DNA of 16,245 nt, from NCBI GenBank assembly GCA_964369405.1, contig CAYJGB010000034.1, positions 1 through 16,245 of the forward strand, given 5' to 3'. Source of the DNA: CAYJFG01 sp964369405. Its GTDB lineage: Bacteria; Bacillota; Clostridia; Oscillospirales; Acutalibacteraceae. Of the stretch, positions 7,081 through 14,962 are shown piece by piece; the first letter of the stretch is position 1, and the number at the start of each line of letters is the position of its first letter. A program made the translations under genes and the position numbers. The notes under the pieces are model-generated. The model had not been told where the DNA came from, ran no database searches, and saw nothing but the letters and a program-made list of their open reading frames with translations.

Positions 7081-7530
7081 TCAAGCTAATAATAAAGAAA
7101 TAGTATAGTATAAAATCGAATACCATAACAGTAAAGTTGTTGCTGGTTTCACATTATTAAACGAACTATCAGATGATTTAAAAAAAGTTAATATTACAGA
7201 AAGTACGATAGTTCCAAGAAATGCAATACTAAAGACAATAGCAAATGCAAAAAAAGTTTCAGAAAATACAGATAATTCTAACTCATCAAGTTGTAAAGCA
7301 TATGATGAACACATAAACCAGTTTAAAAGTAAAACTATAGTTGAACATCTAAGGCAAGTTTTTACAACAGTAATCTGTTCTATAATTTCTGGAAATACAA
7401 TATTTATACTCAGTACAATACTTTTCCTCTTTTTTGATATATACGTTAAAACACAAGAAAGAATTAATATAGATACACCAATAATATTCATAACATAAAA
7501 CAAAGTCATTAATGTGTTAAAAACAGTCAT
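7081..7530 (-). CDS. Four-helix integral membrane protein, unknown function
   Basis: The 149-residue protein is mostly hydrophobic, with likely membrane helices at about 8-30, 57-80, 90-115 and 128-148 and a Lys/Arg-rich turn (SKKRKS) after the first helix. No enzyme motif is seen. It starts directly after the stop of the zinc-finger protein gene (TAAATG), and its ribosome site AGGAGGTGGA is formed by the last Gly codons of that gene. The two are therefore translated together and may form a membrane complex. It could anchor or sense for the phosphorylation triad encoded just upstream, which is inference from position. Confidence 0.78.
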   Translation of the reverse strand: MTVFNTLMTLFYVMNIIGVSILILSCVLTYISKKRKSIVLSINIVFPEIIEQITVVKTCLRCSTIVLLLNWFMCSSYALQLDELELSVFSETFFAFAIVFSIAFLGTIVLSVILTFFKSSDSSFNNVKPATTLLLWYSILYYTISLLLA

Positions 7531-8091
7531 TTATCCACCTCCTGTAACGTTTTTAATTAAGTTAACAACATTATCAATAGGATTAAAATTTTCAGATAAA
7601 AATAATATATTATTTGTTATATTTTCAAAAAGATGAATGTTTAAAATATCGATTCGGTTAAAATTAATTATAAATATAACTACTGAAAATATAATAGCAC
7701 CCCACATAGCTAACCTCGTAATAGTTGCACTTATTGCCAAAAAAGAAGTATATTTATTTGCAAATATTATTTCTTTTTTCTTCAATTTATTAGCTTTTGT
7801 TCTTGTATGTATAATCAAATTTCTATCTTTTTCTTCTTTGTTGTTATCAAGTTTCTTATTTTTTTTGGGTTTAATAGTATTATTTTTTCTCAGGTCGTTG
7901 TTATTTTCTTCTACTTCTTTTTCATCTTCACTTTCATCGTTTAAGTCATTTATTATAGATATTTCATCTTCGTATTTTTTTGCAGTTTCCTCAGCCTGTG
8001 GAGTTATATAATTGCCACAGGTTTCACATTCTTTAACTTGAGGATATTTATTTACTTCGTCACATTCCTCACATTTCCAATATGCTTGCAT
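7531..8091 (-). CDS. RanBP2-type zinc finger protein with one membrane helix
   Basis: The 186-residue protein starts with a RanBP2-like zinc finger, W-x-C-x2-C-x11-C-x2-C (Trp5, Cys7, Cys10, Cys22, Cys25). Next come an acidic linker (about 40-65), a Lys/Asn-rich basic stretch (about 66-107) and one transmembrane helix at about 118-145. The finger probably faces the cytoplasm and binds protein or RNA. The C-terminus is Gly-Gly-Gly, but those codons also form the ribosome site of the next gene. It lies 28 bases after the kinase gene, and its low-complexity linker could be a phosphorylation target. That role is inferred from position only. Confidence 0.78.
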   Translation of the reverse strand: MQAYWKCEECDEVNKYPQVKECETCGNYITPQAEETAKKYEDEISIINDLNDESEDEKEVEENNNDLRKNNTIKPKKNKKLDNNKEEKDRNLIIHTRTKANKLKKKEIIFANKYTSFLAISATITRLAMWGAIIFSVVIFIINFNRIDILNIHLFENITNNILFLSENFNPIDNVVNLIKNVTGGG

Positions 8092-8119
8092 AATTTACCT
8101 CGTTTTTTATCATATAATT

Positions 8120-9598
8120 TCATTCTATAAGTCCTAACATTTTTGCTATTGTTTTATGCAAAGTAGTTTTTAGTCCATCAGATTTATATGCGATAACTTG
8201 ATCTTTATTTATTACTTCTACTCTCGAATAACCGTTAGGCAAAGATGATTTTACGTTTATATTAAAAGTTTTTTGATTTTTATTTTGAATAAGGTTATTT
8301 TGCTCTTTTTTCTTTAATCCTTTTAATACTACAAGTAGTTTTTGAGCAAGTATATCAACATCTTTTTGTTCTATTTTTCCTCTAAATTTTTCTATAAGTT
8401 TTTTTGTAGCTGTTAACTTTAAAACTGTTTCTTCAGTATAAATAGTTAAATCATTAGGTTCACTTTTTAACAATCTGTCTATTTTATCATAGTTAACATT
8501 GTTTTGTTTTCTTTCAAGATTATTTAACGTATGTAGTAATAATTCACTACAACTATCGATTTCTTGTTGCTTAGGATTTTTAAAAGCTAACGTTATTTTA
8601 TTCAATACTGAATTTATTTGCATTATTGATTTTTCTGTATAATACACACTATAATCTTTTGGAATTTTTTTTATAATTTCTTTTAGTTTTGATACATCAA
8701 CTTTTGCAGTTATAGTATTTTCTTTATATTGTTGAGACTTTACAGCTGTATACACATCAATCATATTTGGACGTTCATCAGGAGTTAGTTTTAACATATC
8801 TTCTATTAAATTTCGTAACCACTTTGGTATAGTATTAAAAATTTCGCATTTTTTTCCTGATGCTACAACTTCATAAATATATTTATCTTCTAATTCTTTT
8901 GGTGACTTTGGCATAGAACCTGTCCAAAATTGATGAAAGATTATTCCAAGTGCAAATACATCTGACTTACACGTTACTTTTTCTTTCCATTCTTGATTAC
9001 CTTGTTTATATACAGCTAATTCAGGACTGAAAAAAGTTTCAGTTCCTATTGTTTCTTCAATAGGAGGTAATTTTTTGGAAAAATATGAATCGTCAAAATC
9101 TATTATTTTAGAAACTGGATTTCCACTACCACTAAGTGTTATCAATATATTGGGTGGTTTTAAATCTCCGTGAACTATATCTTTACTATGAATTTTTTGC
9201 ATAGCAGAAGAAAGTGTTTTTAATATCATTAGTTTTTGATTATCGTTAAATTTTCTTATATCGTCTAAATCAAACGTATTAACTTCTACCCAATTAGTTA
9301 CTTGATAATATGAATATTTTTCTCTAAAAATTTCAAGTGGTAAGACTATATTTCCAGATCCATCACCTAATTCTTTAAGTTTTTTAATAATATCTTGACG
9401 AGATCTTAAAAACTCCTCACATCTTTCTTTTTTTTCCTTAAATGCTTCTTTACTAGCGTTTTCGCTTGGATATTTAGGTATTTTAAATTTTTTTAGAAAA
9501 TATTTTTTATTGTTTTTTTGAGCTATATACCATATACCATTTGGAGAACCCGCATTACCTTTTTTACTATCAAATTCATATCCCTTAATTGTAGGCAT
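8120..9598 (-). CDS. Serine/threonine protein kinase with FIVAR-like repeats (TerY-P triad kinase)
   Basis: The first ~290 of 492 residues form a protein kinase. Visible parts are the ATP-site Lys in YFLKKF (36/37), the catalytic loop HGDLKPPN (Asp145, Lys147, Asn150), the metal-binding motif as DFD instead of DFG (Asp168), FFSPEL (191-193 replaces APE), Asp213 and Arg276. HGD rather than HRD suggests regulation without activation-loop phosphorylation. Residues about 305-366 and 375-435 form two related helical repeats with the Y-T-E pattern of FIVAR domains, and a ~50-residue tail follows. There is no membrane segment. Start and upstream PP2C stop abut (TAAATG), a coupled phosphatase-kinase pair as in TerY-P triads. 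Confidence 0.92.
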   Translation of the reverse strand: MPTIKGYEFDSKKGNAGSPNGIWYIAQKNNKKYFLKKFKIPKYPSENASKEAFKEKKERCEEFLRSRQDIIKKLKELGDGSGNIVLPLEIFREKYSYYQVTNWVEVNTFDLDDIRKFNDNQKLMILKTLSSAMQKIHSKDIVHGDLKPPNILITLSGSGNPVSKIIDFDDSYFSKKLPPIEETIGTETFFSPELAVYKQGNQEWKEKVTCKSDVFALGIIFHQFWTGSMPKSPKELEDKYIYEVVASGKKCEIFNTIPKWLRNLIEDMLKLTPDERPNMIDVYTAVKSQQYKENTITAKVDVSKLKEIIKKIPKDYSVYYTEKSIMQINSVLNKITLAFKNPKQQEIDSCSELLLHTLNNLERKQNNVNYDKIDRLLKSEPNDLTIYTEETVLKLTATKKLIEKFRGKIEQKDVDILAQKLLVVLKGLKKKEQNNLIQNKNQKTFNINVKSSLPNGYSRVEVINKDQVIAYKSDGLKTTLHKTIAKMLGLIE

Positions 9599-11500
9599 TT
9601 ATACACTTCCTCCCATCCCGTGTTTGAATAGCTCATATTTTTTTTTATAATTACTACATAATTCTAATCTTTTATTTTTACATATTTTTTCATATTCTTC
9701 GTACTCTTTAATATTTTTGTCAATGTCATTTAATTGAGATATTTCTTGTTTAAAAATATTACTATTATATAAATATGATTGTTTTATAAAGTCAGTGAAT
9801 TTTTGATAGTTTTCATTTAAAAAATTTTCTAGTAACTCAATTTTTTTAGTATCATCAAAATAAAGTTCATTTTCAATTTTAAACATTAAAGATTTGCATT
9901 CATCGTTTAAAGAACATACAACATCATATTTTTCATTATTACGATACATTTTAAATTTGCTAATGTATGCATCTGTAAATTTCAATTTTATTGAATTTTC
10001 AAATTCTTCAGACATGCTGTATACATTTAAAGAATTATATTCATTTTCTATAAATTTTCTATATGTTTTATGTGCATCTAAATAATCAGAAATTATTAAT
10101 TCAACAGCATTAATTCTTTTTAATCTATCGTATATATCATTATATCCTTGATGATACAAATTTATAGTTGAATCATTTATTAAGGATTTTAAACTATTCA
10201 TATATTCAAGTGCTATCTTTCCTTTTTTATTTTCTTCAATCATAAACCTTTGATTGTATTTTAATTTTTGCTCAGAAAATATTTTTTCAGTTTCTATTTT
10301 TTTAAATGTATCATATAAACTATTATGTTTTTCAGTATATAGTTTTTCTGATTCAGCAGTAATTTTTTTAACTTTATCTTTGGCTTCATTTAATTTAACT
10401 AAGAAATTTTGATAAAAATCAGTTTTCACTAACAAATTATTAATATTAATTAAATCATTATAATATAAAATATTGTTACAATTTTTAATTTCTAAATTAT
10501 AATAACAAATTTCTTTTATTAGAGCTTTTATTTTGCACTCTATTTTATTTATTATTTTATCACGATGTTTTATATTGTTTTCATATTCATCAATGTTTTT
10601 TTTACTGTGATCATTTAATAATTGGGCAACTTTATCTAAAGGTGATATAGTATGTTTTTTTAAGTCTTTTATATACGATACATAGTTATTATATATGTTT
10701 TGGTATTCATAATCGTATATTAAAGCACCAGCTAATGAAATATCATCTTGTAAACCATATTGCTCAATTCGTTTTATTAATATATTTTCAAAAGTCAATA
10801 TATCATTTTTCTTTTGTAAGTAATTTGCTAAAGAAAAACTTAAATAAAAATCTAAATCAATTATTGAAGGAATATAGTCAAAACAACCATCTGAGCAGGC
10901 AAAAAAAGAGGAATTTTGGGGTAAATTATTATAATAAATATAATTTAGCTTAAAATCATTATTTTGACTTATGTTATTTGTCATTTCTGAAAACTTACTA
11001 AACACATCGTATTCATTTGGTGTATCATCTTTTGATATTTGTTGCAAACCTTTTTCAGGTGTTAATATAAAAGCTCTTGAATCTCCAGCTGAAATTACAA
11101 GTGCTTCTGTATTATTTTCTTTTTTATTTATTATTACTGCTACTAATGTTGTTGGTAACATTTGCATTGATTTTCCTAAATATTTATTCTTTAAATGATA
11201 TTTAATAACATATTTATCCATTTCCGACTTAATATTTTCTTTTAATTCACTTACTATTACAGTTGGATTTTTCATATTTTCACAAATATAATTATAATTT
11301 TTATAGATATACTCATCACAAATCTTTGACACGAGCCTTGAACCTAAATACGCACTTGTTTTCTTTTCACCATTTATCACATATTTATTTGTGCCGCTTC
11401 CACCTAAACCATCGCACACGATAAGAATATTATCGTGTGCAATTGCTGGAGCGTCTTCATTATGTGAAATAAGTGGTCTATCTATTTTTAGATAATTCAT
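9599..11500 (-). CDS. PP2C-family protein phosphatase with long coiled-coil C-terminus
   Basis: Residues 1-265 form a PP2C (PPM) metal-dependent Ser/Thr phosphatase. The metal ligands and motifs are visible: Glu15-Asp16, Asp30 in CDGLGG, GDSR (139-142), SDG (203-205) and DDIS (252-255). Residues from about 275 to 633 are rich in Lys, Glu, Asn and Tyr, look like long coiled coils or helical bundles, and match no family I know. Most triad PP2Cs end after the catalytic domain, so this extension is unusual. It may bind the vWA protein or the kinase. The start has GAGGTGAAG upstream. The gene lies 19 bases after the vWA gene and abuts the kinase gene. It presumably reverses phosphorylation by the neighbouring kinase. 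Confidence 0.92.
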   Translation of the reverse strand: MNYLKIDRPLISHNEDAPAIAHDNILIVCDGLGGSGTNKYVINGEKKTSAYLGSRLVSKICDEYIYKNYNYICENMKNPTVIVSELKENIKSEMDKYVIKYHLKNKYLGKSMQMLPTTLVAVIINKKENNTEALVISAGDSRAFILTPEKGLQQISKDDTPNEYDVFSKFSEMTNNISQNNDFKLNYIYYNNLPQNSSFFACSDGCFDYIPSIIDLDFYLSFSLANYLQKKNDILTFENILIKRIEQYGLQDDISLAGALIYDYEYQNIYNNYVSYIKDLKKHTISPLDKVAQLLNDHSKKNIDEYENNIKHRDKIINKIECKIKALIKEICYYNLEIKNCNNILYYNDLININNLLVKTDFYQNFLVKLNEAKDKVKKITAESEKLYTEKHNSLYDTFKKIETEKIFSEQKLKYNQRFMIEENKKGKIALEYMNSLKSLINDSTINLYHQGYNDIYDRLKRINAVELIISDYLDAHKTYRKFIENEYNSLNVYSMSEEFENSIKLKFTDAYISKFKMYRNNEKYDVVCSLNDECKSLMFKIENELYFDDTKKIELLENFLNENYQKFTDFIKQSYLYNSNIFKQEISQLNDIDKNIKEYEEYEKICKNKRLELCSNYKKKYELFKHGMGGSV

Positions 11501-11519
11501 ACTTCACCTCATTTAATAA

Positions 11520-12413
11520 TTATGCAAAACTACCACATATAGTTGCAATAATAACATCTTCGTTCAGCTCTTTACCACCGTTACCAGGATCTAAATGAAC
11601 AAATGATAATTGTTCAAATTCTTCGACCATATCACTCCATGGATATACATCTTCCGGAGCAAACAAAACAAGCCTTTTTGCATACTTTGACATATCGTAT
11701 AATCCTGTATTCTGAATTGCAAGTCCTGGTTGTTGAAAATTCCATGCATCGTATAATTCTTTATAATTTTTCATCATATCTTCTGGATATCCTACACTTT
11801 CTAATGCTTCTTTACTACATTCTGATGAAACTTCAAATTTATGTGCAGATGCATCTGTAAACATAACAATAACATTTCTATCTCTTTCTTTAGTTCTATC
11901 TGCAACTTTAACCCAGTCGCTTTTCATTGCTAGTGCTAAGGCTTCAAGTGCATTTTCTGGTTCGTCACCACCACCTTTAGCTTCAAGTGAATTTACAAAA
12001 TCATGGAACTCTCTTTTTTGAGCAGGAAGCGTGAAAAAATCAGATTCTTGCATTGAATATTCACCATCACAATAATAATCTCTAAATGCTATTACTCTTA
12101 CTCTTAATTGTCTAACTGGTCTTTGTCCGTCTTTTTTCATTTTGAGAATTAATTTTTCGTCTAAAGATAAAGTTAATGCTTTAACTTTATCAATTACTGG
12201 CGTCATACTTAAAGTCACATCGATACAAAAAACGATATCAACATCAGTTTGTATTCCTTCTAGGAGCTTTATTCCACAATGATCCTGTATTGATTGTTGT
12301 TGGCTTACTGTTTCGTTACCTAATTCTTCTAATGAAAGTTCACCAGTTTCAGCTTGTGAATCAAATTCTAATTCTTTTTCTAAATCATTAAGTGCTTTTT
12401 CAAAATCATCCAT
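11520..12413 (-). CDS. von Willebrand factor A domain protein (TerY-like)
   Basis: The 297-residue protein has a short acidic N-terminus (1-50) and one vWA domain. The metal-ion-dependent adhesion site is visible: Asp65, Thr67 and Ser69 in FCIDVTLSM, the GGGDEPEN loop at 147-154 and Asp187 in FTDASAH. This should bind a divalent metal and partner proteins. With the following PP2C and kinase genes it forms the vWA-PP2C-kinase arrangement called the TerY-P triad. Unlike many TerY proteins it has no C-terminal zinc domain. Two stand-alone TerY-C-like proteins are encoded further down the operon. It is cytoplasmic by sequence. Its codon use is less AT-extreme than that of its neighbours, consistent with a highly conserved core. 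Confidence 0.9.
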   Translation of the reverse strand: MDDFEKALNDLEKELEFDSQAETGELSLEELGNETVSQQQSIQDHCGIKLLEGIQTDVDIVFCIDVTLSMTPVIDKVKALTLSLDEKLILKMKKDGQRPVRQLRVRVIAFRDYYCDGEYSMQESDFFTLPAQKREFHDFVNSLEAKGGGDEPENALEALALAMKSDWVKVADRTKERDRNVIVMFTDASAHKFEVSSECSKEALESVGYPEDMMKNYKELYDAWNFQQPGLAIQNTGLYDMSKYAKRLVLFAPEDVYPWSDMVEEFEQLSFVHLDPGNGGKELNEDVIIATICGSFA

Positions 12414-12480
12414 AAATTAATACCTCTACAAATTTTATTTTTAATTGTATTTTTTTAATTTAACTTTATTTATTAATTAT

Positions 12481-12535
12481 TTTATAAAATCCACACAAAA
12501 TAGTTTAAGTCTATTTTGTGTGGGAATTTTATAAA
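12481..12535. terminator. Long hairpin between Cys-rich gene and vWA gene
   Basis: A 13-bp perfect core pairs 12491-12503 with 12511-12523 (CCACACAAAATAG against CTATTTTGTGTGG). It is extended across a small bulge by TTTATAAAA (12481-12489) pairing with TTTTATAAA (12527-12535). Leftward RNA leaves the core into ATTTTAT, so it could act as a leaky terminator or processing site in the 127-base gap before the vWA gene. Confidence 0.6.
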
Positions 12536-12540
12536 TTTAC

Positions 12541-12720
12541 TTACTTTTTAAACTGTAGACAACCTTGTCTTTCATGTGGATAATAAAAATGCCCTCTTTT
12601 ATTACAATATTGTCTACCATTGTTATCCTTTCTATAAGGATTCCAATATATACAACCTTGAGCACAATTATATCCATTAAACTTCCCATCACATAGTAAA
12701 AAATCAAATGTCTTTTTCAT
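12541..12720 (-). CDS. Small Cys-rich protein, 59 aa
   Basis: This short gene starts with ATG at 12718-12720 behind a very good ribosome site (GAGGTGA, 6 bases before) and encodes 59 residues. Cysteines lie at positions 10, 19, 23, 39 and 54, with His44 and His49, so the protein could bind zinc or carry disulfides or thioethers. Aromatic and Gly/Asn-rich stretches such as GCIYWNPY and GHFYYPHERQGC lie between them. I do not recognise a family. It follows the 94-residue membrane protein by 37 bases and precedes the vWA triad. It could be a metal-binding accessory protein, or a second substrate of the radical SAM enzyme. Confidence 0.7.
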   Translation of the reverse strand: MKKTFDFLLCDGKFNGYNCAQGCIYWNPYRKDNNGRQYCNKRGHFYYPHERQGCLQFKK

Positions 12721-12757
12721 AAACTTTCACCTCGTAAAATTAAATATTTATAACTTA

Positions 12758-13042
12758 TTATTTACTCCAAGTACGAAACAGCAATGAAAAAATATATAAA
12801 ATTATAATTAGCCAAATTAACATTAAATAAAACCATCCGAAAATTACACAAATTATTATTTTAACTACTTTACTACTTGTTTTGTCTTGTTGTAACCACT
12901 TATATTGAGAATCTTTAATTTTCGAACCGACAAATCCAATTCGTTTTGTAAGTTGTCTCCAACCTCTCCATGTTCCGAAAGCAAAGACTAGCATGATTAT
13001 TATACTTAAGATAATCTCTCCGCTGCTTCCTGCTGCCCCCAT
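12758..13042 (-). CDS. Small two-helix membrane protein, 94 aa
   Basis: I place the start at ATG 13040-13042 because AAAGGAGG lies 8 bases upstream. The frame is open a further 17 codons upstream, but those lack a ribosome site. The 94-residue protein begins MGAAGSSGE and has membrane helices at about 9-27 and 57-88, joined by a basic amphipathic loop (RGWRQLTKRIGFVGSKIK). No family is recognised. It lies between the candidate precursor peptide and the Cys-rich protein, after a strong hairpin. It might serve in export of, or protection from, the modified peptide, or be a membrane effector. Both ideas rest on position only. Confidence 0.72.
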   Translation of the reverse strand: MGAAGSSGEIILSIIIMLVFAFGTWRGWRQLTKRIGFVGSKIKDSQYKWLQQDKTSSKVVKIIICVIFGWFYLMLIWLIIILYIFSLLFRTWSK

Positions 13043-13119
13043 ATCAATTTCCTCCTTTTGGATATTTTGTGCAAAATATGTATTTCGAAACATATTATGC
13101 AGTTGTTTTACTTAACTTT

Positions 13120-13159
13120 GTAACAACACTACTTTTAAAATAAGAAGTAGTGTTGTTAC
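13120..13159. other. Perfect 15-bp stem-loop downstream of precursor peptide gene
   Basis: GTAACAACACTACTT (13120-13134) pairs perfectly with AAGTAGTGTTGTTAC (13145-13159) around a 10-base loop. No T tract follows on either strand, so it is not a standard terminator. It lies 11 bases past the stop of the 40-residue peptide gene, a common place for RNA-stabilising or attenuating hairpins in peptide operons, where precursor is needed in excess. Confidence 0.65.
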
Positions 13160-13170
13160 GGTACCTAATG

Positions 13171-13293
13171 CTAACCATCTGAAATTCTACATTTCGGACA
13201 TTTTTCAGGATTGCAAGCATTAAATTTTTTAGATGCTTCTACTTTCATTGCTTTTTTAAATATTTTAGCATCAGCTTTTTTAATGATTTTCAT
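13171..13293 (-). CDS. Candidate precursor peptide of the radical SAM maturase, 40 aa
   Basis: The gene encodes 40 residues from ATG 13291-13293, with AGGTGGTGA a proper distance upstream. The N-terminal part (MKIIKKADAKIFKKAMKVEA) is Lys-rich and helical like a leader. The C-terminal part, FNACNPEKCPKCRISDG, holds three cysteines (27, 32, 35) like a core to be modified. It starts 36 bases after the stop of a radical SAM/SPASM enzyme, the standard arrangement for ribosomally made peptides with radical SAM-installed links (for example thioethers, as in sactipeptides and ranthipeptides). I do not recognise a named precursor family. The alternative is a tiny zinc-knuckle protein. Confidence 0.75.
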   Translation of the reverse strand: MKIIKKADAKIFKKAMKVEASKKFNACNPEKCPKCRISDG

Positions 13294-13329
13294 AATATCA
13301 CCACCTTTCATATTTATGTTCACAAAATA

Positions 13330-14652
13330 TTATATTATAGTATTTAAGTAATACTCTATTATTTGTGGTAGAATTGATTTAATTGGTGTACAAGCATGGT
13401 AATCATTATAAATATATGTATTAACTTTGCATCCACCTTGACATATAGGCAATAATTTACATTTTTTGCACTCCTCAAAAGATAATTTTGTTGTGCAAAA
13501 AAAATCATAAATTTCATTTTTAACTATTCCTGTTTTAACATTACCACTACAATAATCCGTACCTTTACCTAAGATGCGATGGCATTTATACAAATCTCCT
13601 TTTGAGTCAATTGCAAATACACTTGGACAAGAAGCATAACAATTTGTTGGAGAAGGATATAATTTTAAATCTACTAGCAATCCTTTTTCATCGAATATAA
13701 AATTACCGTTTTCTCCTCTATCATTACCTAAATAATATCCGTATTTTTGAGAATATTTAATTAAAGATAAATAAGGATGTTCTTTCATCGATTTAAATTC
13801 ATCAGTTATATTGGGGACAATCATTTCTTTTTCGTCAATTGGAGCAAAATATGATTTGAAATTAGCGTAATTTTTATATTTTTTCTCCAAGTAATCCATT
13901 AACTTTTGAGCACTTTCCTTTTTTAGTGGATTGAAGTTAATTCTAACTCTGATTTTTATTTTATTCTTCAGTGCGTTAGTTATATTGTCAATAACTTTTT
14001 TAAATGCACTGCCATCATGATTATTATTGTAATTTTTAATTTTATCATAGTCTTCAAATAAAGCATCAATAGACACTTGGATTTGTGTGGTATTCCATTT
14101 GTTTTTGCATTTTTTAATTACTTCATCATTTAGTTCGTAACCGTTAGTAGTAATTCTTGAAATAAAATTAATATTGAATTGTTTAAGTTTATCGGAAATA
14201 TAATCAATAATATCGGTTGCTAATAACGGCTCACCGCCAAACCAAGTAACATTAAATAATTCTTCATTCCAATTGTTTCTTATATATTCAACAACTGCAT
14301 CTGCTGTCTCGATATTCATTTTTTCTCTATGTGTGTTTTTCTCAAAACAATAATAACACCTTGCATTGCAATCCATAGTAGGAGCAATCATAATATCGGA
14401 TATTTTTTTATTTGAATTTATTACAGTTTTTCTTAATTCTTCTAAGTATAATAATTCGTCAAAATTATCATCAACCAAGAAACCCATTTCATATAGTTCT
14501 AAGGAGTCTTTCTTATTATTTTTAAAATTATTTTCAATAAAATATTTAGTGCATTTTTCTTTATCAAGTAAAACTATTGAAGTAGTTAAAGTATTATATA
14601 TCCAACAAAGATTTTCATAATCACCTATTAAATTAAATCTACTCTGTTTCAT
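13330..14652 (-). CDS. Radical SAM/SPASM peptide maturase
   Basis: The 440-residue enzyme has an N-terminal region (1-85, ending MGFLVDD..DEL) typical of peptide maturases. The radical SAM cluster motif C-x3-C-x2-C follows (Cys95, Cys99, Cys102), then WFGGEPLL (137-144), and a SPASM domain from about 338 to 421. Its ligands include Cys338, 342, 357, 368, 386, 395, 398, 404, 408 and 421, with the classic CxxCxxxPxCxGGC run. Such enzymes use S-adenosylmethionine and several iron-sulfur clusters to form C-S or C-C links in small peptides. The likely substrate is the 40-residue peptide 36 bases downstream. It resembles clostridial Cys-rich-peptide maturases, but the subfamily is uncertain. The ATG has only a distant AAGGA, so its translation may be weak. 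Confidence 0.92.
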   Translation of the reverse strand: MKQSRFNLIGDYENLCWIYNTLTTSIVLLDKEKCTKYFIENNFKNNKKDSLELYEMGFLVDDNFDELLYLEELRKTVINSNKKISDIMIAPTMDCNARCYYCFEKNTHREKMNIETADAVVEYIRNNWNEELFNVTWFGGEPLLATDIIDYISDKLKQFNINFISRITTNGYELNDEVIKKCKNKWNTTQIQVSIDALFEDYDKIKNYNNNHDGSAFKKVIDNITNALKNKIKIRVRINFNPLKKESAQKLMDYLEKKYKNYANFKSYFAPIDEKEMIVPNITDEFKSMKEHPYLSLIKYSQKYGYYLGNDRGENGNFIFDEKGLLVDLKLYPSPTNCYASCPSVFAIDSKGDLYKCHRILGKGTDYCSGNVKTGIVKNEIYDFFCTTKLSFEECKKCKLLPICQGGCKVNTYIYNDYHACTPIKSILPQIIEYYLNTII

Positions 14653-14735
14653 AATTATATTATTTATCCTTTCATTTTCATCAAATTTATAAATAAAATT
14701 GTATCCATATATTAGAAATAGAATGTTTTTCTATA

Positions 14736-14761
14736 AACCACATAACTTCAATTATGTGGTT
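14736..14761 (+). repeat. Left inverted copy of 26-bp recombination-type site
   Basis: The site is AACCACATAA, spacer CTTCAA, TTATGTGGTT. It is exactly the reverse complement of the site at 15023-15048. Two 10-bp inverted arms around a 6-bp asymmetric spacer is the layout of XerC/XerD-type core sites, and the arm start TTATGT matches the XerD half of Firmicute dif. Here the symmetry extends to 15 bp per arm (14731-14766). No T tract follows in either direction, so it is not a terminator. Confidence 0.7.
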
Positions 14762-14872
14762 TATAGTAATAAATTATTATGTAAATTAATAAATTTTATG
14801 AACGGTTTTTGTAATATAAATTAATTAATCTAATTATTTAAATATAAATAACGTTAGCGATACGACAAATAA

Positions 14873-14911
14873 CCTGATTTTTTATCAATAATTAAAAATC
14901 GGGTCTTTTCT
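14873..14911 (+). terminator. Terminator-like hairpin inside the invertible segment
   Basis: CCTGATTTTT (14873-14882) pairs with AAAAATCGGG (14894-14903), 10 bp with one G-T pair, and TCTTTTCTCTT follows. On the plus strand it is a plausible rho-independent terminator. On the minus strand the tail (TTATTTGTC) is weaker. After inversion it would lie between the recombinase gene and the promoter and insulate them. Confidence 0.6.
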
Positions 14912-14962
14912 CTTATAATTATATAAAATATTCAATTTATTTTATTTTTTTTAAATTTTATA

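Noticed and set aside
7531..7560. C-terminal Gly-Gly-Gly of the zinc-finger membrane protein as a ubiquitin-like tail for the JAMM enzyme
   Set aside because: The same codons (GGA GGT GGA) form the ribosome-binding site of the next gene, which explains them. The protein is a membrane protein with no beta-grasp-like region.
7637..8011. Plus-strand open frame of 124 codons with hydrophobic and Ser/Leu runs
   Set aside because: It is the antisense of the acidic and Lys-rich linker of the zinc-finger membrane protein, which produces Ser/Phe/Leu runs. No ribosome site supports it.
13043..13093. Longer start for the 94-aa membrane protein (17 extra codons)
   Set aside because: The upstream ATG has no ribosome site, while the internal ATG at 13040-13042 has AAAGGAGG at ideal spacing.
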